Assembly (NCBI GenBank): GCA_947846985.1
Contig: CANTUZ010000005.1
Coordinates: 53,285,389 to 53,349,388, forward strand
Direction: 5' to 3'
DNA from: Fratercula arctica
Lineage: Eukaryota > Chordata > Aves > Charadriiformes > Alcidae
DNA length: 64,000 nt
Shown here in pieces: positions 51,198 through 61,300 of the stretch. Below the pieces are notes generated by a model. It did not search any database, was not told the origin of the DNA, and saw only the letters and a list, made by a program, of their open reading frames with translations. The position numbers and the translations under genes are program-made. Position 1 is the first letter of the stretch; each line of letters opens with the position of its first letter.

Positions 51198-51347
51198 ACG
51201 CTGAGAGTTCTGATGGGAGTGCTTGCTCTGTGGAAACCACTGAGCACCCAGCCTTGCGTGCAACTCAAATAAATAATCAATGTCTCGTCCTGGCGTGTGA
51301 GATTGGCTATTGCACACCAGGTAACAGACCTGACTTTTCGGACAACA

Positions 51348-54300
51348 GGCCGTGTCACATTTTGAGGCAACAGTCACTCTCAAGTGCCCAAAAGAATCCT
51401 TTCCATTGTTAACATTCAAAACCTGAATTGTGGGCTTCAAGAATAAGCTAAGAATATGTAGAACAGTTCTGAAAATAAAACCGCATAACACTATGGTTGA
51501 TAGACAAACCAGCGTGCAAAATCCTCAAGTAATAAAATGTTATGAAGTGGCTAAATACCAGGTGATTGAAGTATTCTAGAGAATGAGAAATAATAAAGCT
51601 TTTAAGAACAGAATGAATTGAAGTGATAGAAAAAGGAAGATACTCATATTTCTGTAGGGAAGTGAGAGTTCTATTTTTTTATAATGTACGCAAACATTTC
51701 TGTGACTAAGAACTTATCAACCCTCACATTATATGGATGGATGTCTTACACGTATGCCTCTTGCAGTACATTTTAGAAGTTGGTAACTACACGCTAATTC
51801 CTAAACTCTAACAGGACACAAGGAAGAGGTTCCTAAAAGAAGACAGACACACACGTACACAAACACCTTTTTTTTAAAATGAAAGCTTAGATTCAGCAAA
51901 TCTCAAACAATATCCTCTCTACCACCCCCAAACATCCATCTTGATCTATGCAAAAAAGCTGGGATCCTTTGAATGTGGGGAAAGGCCTAATCTGAACTGT
52001 GTTCTTTCAGTGTTTGTTTAGTAAAAGAAAGTTATGCTTCAGGAAAGTCTAAATATACATATTCCCTGCTGCACACAGTTCACAGTCTAAGCAAGACAGG
52101 CACAGCCTGGGAACAGGGAATCTCAGAGTGACAGTAACTAAATCTCTTTAAAGTCATTCTATGTTATTACTGATTTGCTTCACAAAGGCACCACAGAAGG
52201 AAAGATAATTAGTGGAAATTTAAAAGGAAAAAAAGCAAGAGTGTCATTGAAACCCGCTCTCATGAGGACAGAGCTGTCACTCACTCAGATGGTCAGATGT
52301 TTCTCTTACAATATGTATACGGAGGGAAGAAGGAGGGACAGTGCGTATCTCTAATGAGTGACCTTTAGAGAGGATTTTTTTTTTTACTTTTTTTTTCTGC
52401 TAATGATTGAAAAGTGCCTCTTTTAGGCCAGCTAATGGAAGCCAGCACTTTCAGCCTGCAGACCCCTGTTTGTGAATCTGTTTTTCTTTCTAACATGGGT
52501 GACTTTTCAGTTAACTTGTTTACATGAACAAATGTGTTGGCAGCAGCAAACTCAGCATGGAAATACAATAACTGTTCCTTTCAGGCAGTATAAGCAGACT
52601 TTAGCTGAAATAATGGAAAAGTGTATTTCTCAGAAGTTTAATGGCAGCTTTAGAAGTGACTTTTTGCTGTATATTATTTGTGGAGATTTAGTTAAAAACA
52701 ATAAACTGTAATGAATAATGCTTTTGCTGAAAAGCAGTTTATAACTGAAAACTGTTTTGACAAAAATTCTTCAGGACAGCGCTCCTTCATTCCAGATCTG
52801 TACAATGCTGGGTCATATTGCTGGAGCCGTGAGATCAATACCTGCATTGCTTTTGCATAAATTGTATTTGTCCTCTGTTTAAATAAATGCCATGGAGAGA
52901 AAGATTCAGTCACGAAACATCTCTGATGGTATTCTCTTAGTGCGTTTTGTCAGTTCTTGCTAAACTTTGAAGCCATTTTGTAACTGGCTGGAAAGAGAAG
53001 GTAACAGCAAAGATTTTATCTCCTTCCTGTCAGAATTATTTTGACCGCAGACAATGTAAACACGAAGCTTATATTCAGCGGTAACTAATGAACAAGGAGC
53101 ATCACTGTAATGAAATCTAAAAGTTCAGTCTAAAATGCCAAGGCTGTTCTAGAACTAAGAACAAAGTATGGCTGGTATTCCGAGAATCTGGATAACATGA
53201 TTGCCTGAAGCTTAACTCAGATGTGGCTGCTGCTAAGAAACAAAGGCTAGAGCAGAATTTCAGGAACAGAGAATTAGAGATCCAGGTAATTTAAGGTCCC
53301 AACATTTCAAATTGTAAGAAGCAAGTCAAAGGAGGAAAAGAAATGAGGAAAGTGTAATCCATGGATTACACACAGCTCACCTCTGCTTCATGTGGTCAAC
53401 GTAGCCAAAACAAGCAAACATAATATTGCAATTCAAAATGAGAAGAAATAAAATACTAAAATGCCAACATATAGAAGAGTGTCTTTTTTACTCCCAAAAT
53501 ACTAAATGTACTACCCCCCGGTAAGAAAACACGTTGCCCACACAGAAGTTCAAAGAAAGACAACAGTGAAGGCAAAATAACCACACAAGGAAAAAAAGGG
53601 CATCAAAAGACTGTACCCTTACTTTTAGAAGAAACAAAAGTTATAAAATAAAAAATAAGGATTCATAAAACGTGAAATAAAGCATATGAAATTGAAACTG
53701 AGCGAACCTAATGTTTCTGACTTATAACAAATGATAATATAAGAAACCAATCAAAACAAGTTATTACACCACAACAGGATACTATGAAATTCACTGCAAC
53801 TGCATACAATAAACAAAACTGCTGCAAGCTGCAAAAAGCACTGGGCATTCATTCACTCACTGATAAAAATTCACATGAGCACTATAAATACTGTTCCGAG
53901 AAAAAAAAAGCTAAAGGCATTCTCTTTTCCCAATATGCCTCCTCAGTTTTTCAGGCGTGTTACTTAAGATTCTCTGAAAAACCCTTCCCTTCTGTATTTC
54001 TTTATAAACACAGTACTAACTCTTCTTGTTACACATATGGGAGCTTGCCCATCTGGAGCTGAGGGCAGATGCCACATAAGGCTTAGGCTCTGAAGAAAGT
54101 CGTCTTTTCTACCAGTTGTCCTCCTCTATAAGCCAGCAAGTGAGCATTTTCAAGGAGCTCTGTGCTTCATCCCTTACTCCCCAGAAGCTTAGCCCTACCC
54201 TAAAACTACTCTAACCCTCTTGGCTTAAGGTTAGGTATGATCTTCATAGCACCATCACATGGGCTTATGCTCTGTTCTCTTCCTTTATGCCAGTTTTCTC

Positions 54301-54744
54301 CTTGGAATCACAACACATATGGACTCCATAGGGCTCCCAGATATTGAGCCAAGAGTTTGGCTTAGAGTTAGGATTAAGAAGAAAAAAAAAAACAGGAACG
54401 TGGTGTTCTTGATGAATCAAAAATCACTGTCCTACAAAGTGGAAGGCAGATGCCTTCTTAAGAGAAGTGTTTCTGTAATTAGATTCTCATTTCTTGGTTA
54501 CTTGTCAATAATGAGAACCTATCTATGACTATGCTAAATCTTTATCCACCCAAAGAACACACAGTGTGTTCTGTCCTTCAGCTTCTGCCTTCCATTTGGA
54601 AGCCCAACTAATTTTGGTTTGGTAATTATCTCAGGCCTTCTACCTTTGCTCTTCTACTTTGGCCAAAATCTAAGCCTAGTGAAGACCTTCATTTAATACT
54701 AAGTTATGAAAACTTCGTTTGATGCAAAGTTTAGAACTAATCTT
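51348..54744. other. intergenic, AT-rich
   Basis: No gene or nameable repeat was recognised. A 20-bp perfect palindrome sits at 53352-53371. Confidence 0.65.
53352..53371. repeat. 20-bp perfect palindrome
   Basis: GTGTAATCCATGGATTACAC equals its own reverse complement. It holds two inverted TAATCC sites, the core recognised by K50 (OTX/bicoid-type) homeodomains, separated by AT across an NcoI-like CCATGG centre. It may be chance. Confidence 0.85.
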
Positions 54745-55260
54745 TGTTTCCTATTGTCAGCCCTCCTGTGTACTTTGTCAGGACCCTGAGTGCACTAACA
54801 GGCCTTAATAGCCCCAACAAGCCTCACCTGCCCCCCACCCACGGGCTCAGGAACCCCATTTAAGCTGAGCCCTGAGCTACATTGTAGGAGTACAGGTCTT
54901 TGGTTCAGCCATGATTGTGTTTAGGCATGTTCATTGGGATCTAGACTTACAGACTGACTCCCTAGCTTGACCTCAGTCTTTTCTTCTCAGTATGGACCTG
55001 CCTGGCAACCACTGGATTATTTCTGACCCTAGTTATTCTCACTGGACCTGATCCTAACCTGTGGGCTGCCTTCCCAGCTTGACCTTGGACTTGCTTCGTT
55101 GCTTGCCTGATGAGCTGGACTTTTGGCAGAATTTGGTGCGCCCTGCTCGCTTTGCTCAGGTACTGTGGGACTGGGTTCTGGCAGGGAAGCTCTGCCCTGT
55201 CAGCTGTGTTGTCGTGCTTGGCTCCTGTCCTTTACAGAGCAGCCAGCCCTCACAGAATCA
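54745..55260. other. GC-richer intergenic block, possible very old repeat
   Basis: Compared with its neighbours, this block is richer in C and G and has many CTTGACCT/GGACCTG-type short words in loose succession, suggesting a decayed repeat or LTR. I cannot name a family, and no terminal structure was found. Confidence 0.25.
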
Positions 55261-57589
55261 TAAAAATCACTGCTCCTGATGCTTTTCGGTTTTACCTTCA
55301 AAATAACCCCAGTATTTCTATAGTTAGTTTCACAGTAACTCACATGTCAAAACTAAGTGAAATGCTCATTTTTCTTTTTTAACACTATAAAATTCCATTA
55401 TTAATTCTCTAATTCTAGGCCTGAACATTAAATGTTAATTCCTTTTGACTCAACAGACTTGTATCTTCTCCTCCTGTTTGCAGCCTTTCTGAGTCTCACC
55501 AGGTGTATGTCCCCATTTCAACATGGAGAGTGTGAGTTGTTCTTCCTTATTGTTACCAGCCTTGATGACTGGAATTTAGCTTGAAACCCCTCTAAAGCTG
55601 AGAACAATCTCTTCTTTTTCCACTAATTTTGATATTTCCCCCCCTTCCCCTCCAAAGGCTGCTGCTAAAAAACCCCAAACAAATCCTCAAATGAGTTATT
55701 TGCTGTGTCCCTTCCTCTACTACGCCAAAGGTTAAGCATGACCCTGAATTTATGCAAACTGAGGTCTAGCCCAGAGATATTACAAATCACTCTGTCCGGT
55801 GTCATGCCTTGGCTTTCAAAGGCAGCTCGTGTTTGCTGTAACAAATCAACAAATTTTTTAGATCTTTCTCTTCATCACTGTAATTTCAGGCCTATAGTTC
55901 AGACTGAAGAAAAAAACCCATAAACCAAGCAGGCTAAACCCTAAACCACCCTCCCTTTCCAACTCCAACCTTTCAGAGGACAGACTTGTTAAGTAGGAGT
56001 AAGCTGCACATGTCACTTCTCTTTCTTCAGAATTTTAAGTGCAACTGCGGGCTTTACACTTAGCATGTGTATCCGCTGCCAAGCCATGTATTCACACAGC
56101 CACATATTCATTCTGACTGAAACCCTTCTCTTTGACATCTATGTTGATATTTTAAAGGAAATAGGCTCTACGTGGTAGCTATTCTGTTTCCCATCATAAC
56201 ATCTAACCCCAATAGAAGAAAATGCAATAAAGCCATACTTGAGTAGAAGGTTTGTCAGCTATACAAGAGCTATGTTCACTTCTAGATCAACTGGGACCTC
56301 ACCACCTGTAAGGAGGGAAAGAATGGCATTTAGTTGAGAGCAGCGTCTCAGGGATAATTAGCTGTATGTACTTATTCACACCTACATCATTCATCAGAAC
56401 TACACTAACAGTTTATTTAAACTTCGTGAAAGATGATGAAATCCTCATTCAACTGAAGTCAAGTGCAAAACTTCTGAACTGGGAGCTGGGGTTTCACCTG
56501 GCCTGCAGAAGGCTGGCTTTGCCTGTGGTGTTGAGCACCATCTAGTGTCCTCACAGCGGCCAAGGAGAGACACTTCTTTGAGCCTTTAGTTGAATGAGCA
56601 GCAAAGCGAAAAAAAAAAAAAAAAAAAAAAAAGGCAGCATGGCCTAAGATGCAGGTGAAATTAATTTCTGACTTTTTTGGGCCCTCGACAGTTTCATTTT
56701 TCTCCAGTGACACCTGCAGCACTGTGCATTTAGTCATCAGCGACTCTGAATATAATCCAAAACACTAGTTTCTAACATTTTTCATTGAAACACCAAACAT
56801 AGGAGGATAAGCCATCATAAATTTAATTTAACAGCAGCCTTTGTATACAGCCTGACAAGCACCTACTACATCCCCCAAGAAAAATGGCAGAAAATCCTAC
56901 TTGTATGTATTTGTTTACACCTCTATTTTAGCCCTCTTTTTAACTATAGCTGGATGTATGTGAATTGTGGCCACCACTGCTTCTCTGTAACTTTAGGACA
57001 GAATTCAGTGCTGACTGCCAATGAGTCAGTCAGTCCCAACACTAACGGAGAGTAATAGCAAAAGTTTTGACAAATTGAATGGATTTGAAATCAATTTTGC
57101 TCATAGTTGATTCAATTTGCGAAGCAATTCAGACAGTTACAACAGCTCCCAGCAGCAGTATGAGGAAACAGCAGTTTTCTCATGACTCCAGGATACAATT
57201 TAGTAAAAAGAATTCATTTTACATATACTATGTAGTTACTGAATTCTTCTAACTAGTGCAGGAAGTATGCCTTAAACATTTACTGAATTCAAGCAAACAC
57301 TGAAACACTTTTTGCACAAACTTTCCAAACATCATTGCGATGCACCTCAGCGAACTGCACATATGCGACCAAATCAGATCTTTTTGGTCCATTTAGATCA
57401 TCTTTTGGCTTCACTGAAATTTTCCCAGCACTGTATTTCCTAATAATTTCATTCAATATTTATGTATATAGTTTTTAAGTACATATATGCAGTTGCTGGA
57501 TACTGTTCCACAACATACTAGTCTCCATCGGTATTTCCCTCAACGCATCGCACCTGGCTAAGGCAGCCAACTGTTCAAAATGCAACTGT
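55261..57589. other. intergenic, upstream of the LYSET CpG island
   Basis: AT-rich, without a recognised gene. The notable item is a 24-base A run at 56609-56632. Confidence 0.7.
56609..56632. repeat. poly(A) run of 24
   Basis: Uninterrupted run of 24 A on the plus strand. It could be the tail of an old retrocopy ending at 56608, but I recognise no source gene and no flanking duplication. Confidence 0.9.
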
Positions 57590-58340
57590 TTTTTGAGCTT
57601 CTCCTCTCCTCCAGCGCCTGCGCCATTAAAATAAACGCAGCCAAACGCGGAGTGCGGGCAGAGGTGAGCCCTGCGCCAGGCCGCGGGGGCATGGATCTGT
57701 CAACTACGGCACAGCGGAGGCCGCCGCTGCGGCTAGGCTGCCTGACTCCGGCCTCTCCTCCACCACCACCACCATATGAAGGGGCACTAGCGGTGAAACA
57801 ACGGCGGCTCGGGGCCGGCAGCAAGCAAAGGGTGAACAGAGGAGACGAGCAACGAGACGGACCCGCCGCCATTTTGGGCGAGGCTAACGGCGCCACTGAC
57901 GGGGACGGGCGCGAGCCCGAGCCAAGATGGCCGCCGGCCAATCCGGCCCCGTCCCGGATGCAGACGGGCGTGCACCGGAAGTAATTTTCCCCATGCCGGA
58001 AGCGCCGCGGTTCCGGAGCGGTGGCCGGGCGGCGATGGCGGCGGGTCGGCAGCGGCGAGACGGGCCGGCGGGGCCCTCCGCCTCCCGGCGCGGCGGTGAG
58101 GGCTGAGGGGAGCGGGCCGCCTGCCGCCGCCCTCCCGCTCCCTCCTTCTCCGCCAGAGGAAGGTAAGCGGCCGCTGGGGTCGGTTGCGGCGGAGCGCTTC
58201 TCTCCCGGAGCCCGGTCGAGCGGTTGCCGGGTGGGGGCTGAGCGCTGAAGGTGTCGCTAGCGGCCGGTTTGAGCGGCCTGTTGCGGGAGGAGAGCCCCGG
58301 AGCAGCGGCGGAACGGGGGTGAGCGGCTGCGGGAAGCACT
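57590..58340. promoter_or_regulatory. LYSET: LYSET CpG-island promoter, symmetrical motif layout
   Basis: A CpG-dense island with no TATA box. Motifs visible by eye are a YY1-type CCGCCATTTTG (57866-57876, reverse orientation), a YY1-type AAGATGGCCGCC (57924-57935, forward), a CCAAT box (57938-57942), an ETS site ACCGGAAGT (57974-57982), a second ETS core CCGGAAGC (57996-58003) and another ATGGCGGC-type site at 58035-58042. These motifs place the LYSET start at about 57.96-58.03 kb. The island reaches about 350 bp upstream of the motif cluster, which suggests divergent transcription. The open frames on both strands (57558-57984) are GC-rich shadows. Confidence 0.8.
57990..58162 (+). other. 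LYSET: LYSET noncoding exon 1
   Basis: A strong donor (GAGGAAG followed by GTAAGC, GT at 58163-58164) ends a GC-rich leader in the CpG island and pairs with the acceptor before the coding exon. The 5' boundary is approximate. An ATG at 58035 in good context (G at -3 and +4) is in the LYSET frame but meets TGA at 58104-58106 after 23 codons. From there to the splice the frame is open without an ATG. The longer human isoform, which starts in exon 1 and reads through into RAWRMMNF, therefore cannot be made from this exon as it stands. Confidence 0.7.
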
Positions 58341-60312
58341 GCGGGGGTCTCTGAAAGCTGCAAGTGAAAATCGTGTTTCGAAGCGGAAAATAAGAATGAG
58401 AAAACTCTTAAGCGTTATCTCGGCCTCTCGGTGTAACCCAGGGCCGAGGCTTCTCTTCTGATTACCGCTGATTAGCGAGGGCAGGAGAAAAAACTAATGT
58501 TTACCTTCTTAAGTGTACTGCAACTTCACAGTGTATGTACTTCCAATACTCCTAAATCTACTGCAATTTTAATAGCGTTTGTGCTTTCAATATGCGCATT
58601 CCTTTTGAAGACTTATTTTCTCTGAAGGCAGCTACTTCTTTGCCATTTCCGAAATGTCTAACTACTGGAAAAAACGGATAGTGACTTAACTATTGGGTAA
58701 ACATGGACTCTGGAATTTAAGTTTTTACCCAGTGGATTAACATCTTCGTACACAAATTTTTCGGTTGTCCTACAAAAAGTATTAACTTGGTGTTTTAAAG
58801 GAAAACATACTGTTAAGCTGTATAGAAGTATAAGCTAAACACCAAACAGCTGTCACAGGTGTAAGTAATGGCATTCTCAGGTATTTACTTCCACTGTGTG
58901 TTTGACTCTTCTAGCAGCAGTGTGAGGGCCAGAACTCCAGGGTGACCCTGATCAGATTCTATCAGGTCAGGATTGAGGATATCCTTCAGATACAGAAAAC
59001 TGGGAAGTCTTTCAAGTTTGCTAACCCGACAGATTATTCTGGCCTCAGGAAGGGGGAGTTTAGAAAGGTGTAATGATTTTTTTTAATCAATTATGGTAAA
59101 TTCTCTCAGATTAATAATTATTGTTCTGTATGCATAAATCATCCTTAAATAAGCATTTCTGCCTAGTATTTTTAAAGCCTGATATATTTGCTTGAAACAG
59201 TACTGCAGAAATTGATTTTACCCCTCTCCTAAAAAAGGTAGGGAAGATTAACACCCCCCCCATTCCTCCCCTCCTCCCCCTCCCCCCAAAAAAAAAGAAA
59301 CCCCAAACCAACTCCTAACAAAAGCATATTTGTTAGGAGAACTCTAACCAGCTGCAGTGAAGCGATGGTTCTACCTTTCCCTATTTTGAAGGAAGGTGGT
59401 GATGACTTTTTGGTATGAGTGGAGGTACTTCAGCTAGAGTGTTTGTGACTGGTTTGAAGAGTGTTTTAAGTCACCAAGACCCATACACCAAGATCTCAAG
59501 ACGGAGATCTTGTGCAGATAAAATAGAGCCCAGTAGTGTCTGTGATGTTTCAATAATTTGTGCTTCTTCTGAAAAGTGTCAGTTGACTGGTGTCTGGTTT
59601 GTTCTGTGCCTAGTCAGCTACTAGTACAGATGTTCAGCTCCTTTCCTCCCGAAGGAAAACTGCAACTGTTCACGCAGGCAGAGCAGAGATACAGTGAGGT
59701 GCAGGTAACATGCTTATAGTATCATCGTGTGTGCAAATACATACCATTAGTATAGATCTTCTCTTGTTCAAATTGAAAACATCCTTTTATAGGGTTCATA
59801 GGTGGGCACTCGGAGTTTAATAAAACTGGATGTTGCTGCACTGCAAACAAGCAGTGATGCTCCTGGTACTGGCTGCCTATCAGCATGTTTGTCTTGCAGG
59901 TATCAAAGAACCTTATAAACTTTCCATATTTATAGAAAGTCTGGTATTATCCCCACCCTGTGGCTAGAGACACCAGGGGCAGATGGGGTGAGTAACTTAG
60001 CCAGTTCATAACCTCTGTTTTCTTTGCTCAGTACTTGACTTTAGCCTGGGATAACTTGATAGCTAGTAAGACTTAAAACTAGACGGAGCCATCGATGGAG
60101 CATTGTGTGTAATTACCGTTAGCCTGTTGCTGTCATAGTAGTATGGTTTTCACTGATGTAGAGAGAACTCCGGTCCTCAGAAATGGATGTGTGCGCTGTT
60201 TTTACTATTGTGTAATGAAAAGTTATAAAAGTTAACTTGTGAAAACCAAGCTTCATCTGTGTCCCCTCTTTCTCCAAGCTGTACTGAATGTATATGTTGC
60301 CTTTTGTTCCAG
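58163..60312 (+). other. LYSET: LYSET intron 1
   Basis: A 2,150-bp intron with donor GTAAGC and acceptor TTTTGTTCCAG (AG at 60311-60312). It contains a C-rich tract at 59254-59297 followed by an A run, and no recognised element or RNA gene. Confidence 0.75.
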
Positions 60313-60328
60313 GTGCAGAGCATGGAGA

Positions 60329-60724
60329 ATGATGAACTTCCGCCAGAGGATGGGATGGATTGGTGTGGGGTTGTACTTGTTAGCAAGTGCTGCAGCTTTT
60401 TATTACGTCTTTGAAATCAATGAGACTTACAACAAACTAGCACTGGAGCACATTCAGCAACACCCCAAGGAACCACAGGAAGGAACCACATGGACGCACT
60501 CCTTAAAAGTACGACTGCTATCCTTGCCTTTTTGGCTGTGGACTATAATATTTTTAATACCATATTTACAGATGTTCTTGTTCCTCTATTCCTGTACAAG
60601 AGCTGACCCCAAAACTGTTGGGTATTGCATCATTCCTATCTGCTTGGCTGTTATCTGCAATCGTCATCAAACATTTGTGAAGGCCTCTAATCAGATCAGT
60701 AGATTACAACTGATTGACACTTAA
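60329..60724 (+). CDS. LYSET: LYSET (TMEM251/GCAF), lysosomal enzyme trafficking factor, complete
   Basis: 131 codons beginning MMNFRQRMGW and ending SRLQLIDT. It is near-identical to the mammalian protein throughout, including the C-terminal block around VGYCIIPICLAVICNRHQ (residues 97-114). LYSET is a small Golgi membrane protein needed to keep GlcNAc-1-phosphotransferase (GNPTAB) stable in the Golgi, and so for mannose-6-phosphate tagging of lysosomal hydrolases. Hydrophobic segments are at about residues 10-28 and 62-88, with a third at 98-110. The start was chosen because the family's 131-residue form begins at this Met-Met pair and no in-frame upstream ATG survives. The whole CDS lies in one exon (acceptor at 60312). 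An out-of-frame ATG at 60322 overlaps the start. Residues 31-33 are Asn-Glu-Thr, a possible glycosylation sequon; human has Ser at 31, as I recall. Confidence 0.96.
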   Translation: MMNFRQRMGWIGVGLYLLASAAAFYYVFEINETYNKLALEHIQQHPKEPQEGTTWTHSLKVRLLSLPFWLWTIIFLIPYLQMFLFLYSCTRADPKTVGYCIIPICLAVICNRHQTFVKASNQISRLQLIDT

Positions 60725-61300
60725 CTCAATTTCTAGTTTCCGTAACTGTTTTGAAGCAATTGCATATGCCTGATCTAATCACAAGACTGAAGTTCTGAGT
60801 GAAGGCTGGAAGAGCCTTTTCTTTCAAACTGTTAAGCAATGAAGAGAGTGACTGTTTTCTATTTAAAAAAAAAAAAAAAAAAAACTACAAAGGTTTTTAA
60901 ATATGGGTCTATATCAGAATGGCCAGAGTGGGAGAGCCCTATGTGACACTTGATGGAAGGATTCCTCATTTTGCCTTAATGATGCAAAATTGCAACACTC
61001 CATCTGAAACGTCTTGTGGGGAAATAAGTTTCTGGTCTGTGACTTTACTCCTCTGTGCAAAAAAAGTGATTTCCTTTGTTTTCCCTTGGAGTAAAATCAA
61101 TGAAAAGATACTTCTTTTGTGGTAAATGTAAAAGGAAAAAAAATCAGAACATGATTATAAAAGCTGCACTTAACGCAATTCTTTGCTTTTTCTTTTTTTT
61201 TTTTTTATTTAAAGTAATTAATATCTACATCAGTGCTGGTTTTTAAGGAATTTTTTAAAAATAAGTTTAGATATAAATACGGGAAGCAAAGAATAAAGTT
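60725..61300 (+). other. LYSET: LYSET 3' UTR, proximal part
   Basis: AT-rich sequence after the TAA, with A and T homopolymers (about 60865-60883 and 61191-61206). It ends at a canonical AATAAA (61292-61297) with T-rich sequence downstream (61330 onward). The 68-codon open frame at 60919-61125 is treated as UTR. Confidence 0.65.
61292..61297 (+). terminator. LYSET: candidate proximal poly(A) signal of LYSET
   Basis: Canonical AATAAA 568 nt after the stop codon, followed by a T-rich element within about 50 nt. Cleavage here would give a 3' UTR of about 0.6 kb. Confidence 0.5.

Larger units (their letters stand above)
50737..51347 (+). mobile_element. probable ERV LTR, degenerate, plus orientation
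   Basis: The right half has LTR-like order. A TATA box (TATAAAAA, 51188-51195) is followed about 75 bp later by a poly(A) signal (AATAAA, 51268-51273), a GT-rich stretch, and a sharp end at CTTTTCGGACAACA (51347), reminiscent of avian retroviral LTR 3' ends. A tandem 15-bp duplication (51110-51124 and 51125-51139) lies just upstream of the conserved block. The left boundary is unclear, and I found no 5-bp target duplication of GGCCG, the bases after the end. No internal retroviral coding sequence is present. Confidence 0.45.

Noticed and set aside
56459..56632. Processed retrocopy ending in the 24-base A run
   Set aside because: No source gene recognised in the preceding sequence and no flanking target duplication seen.
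57558..58363. Open frames of 127-159 codons in the LYSET CpG island
   Set aside because: GC-rich shadows with low-complexity Pro/Ala/Arg/Gly and no domain. The coding sequence of LYSET is in exon 2.
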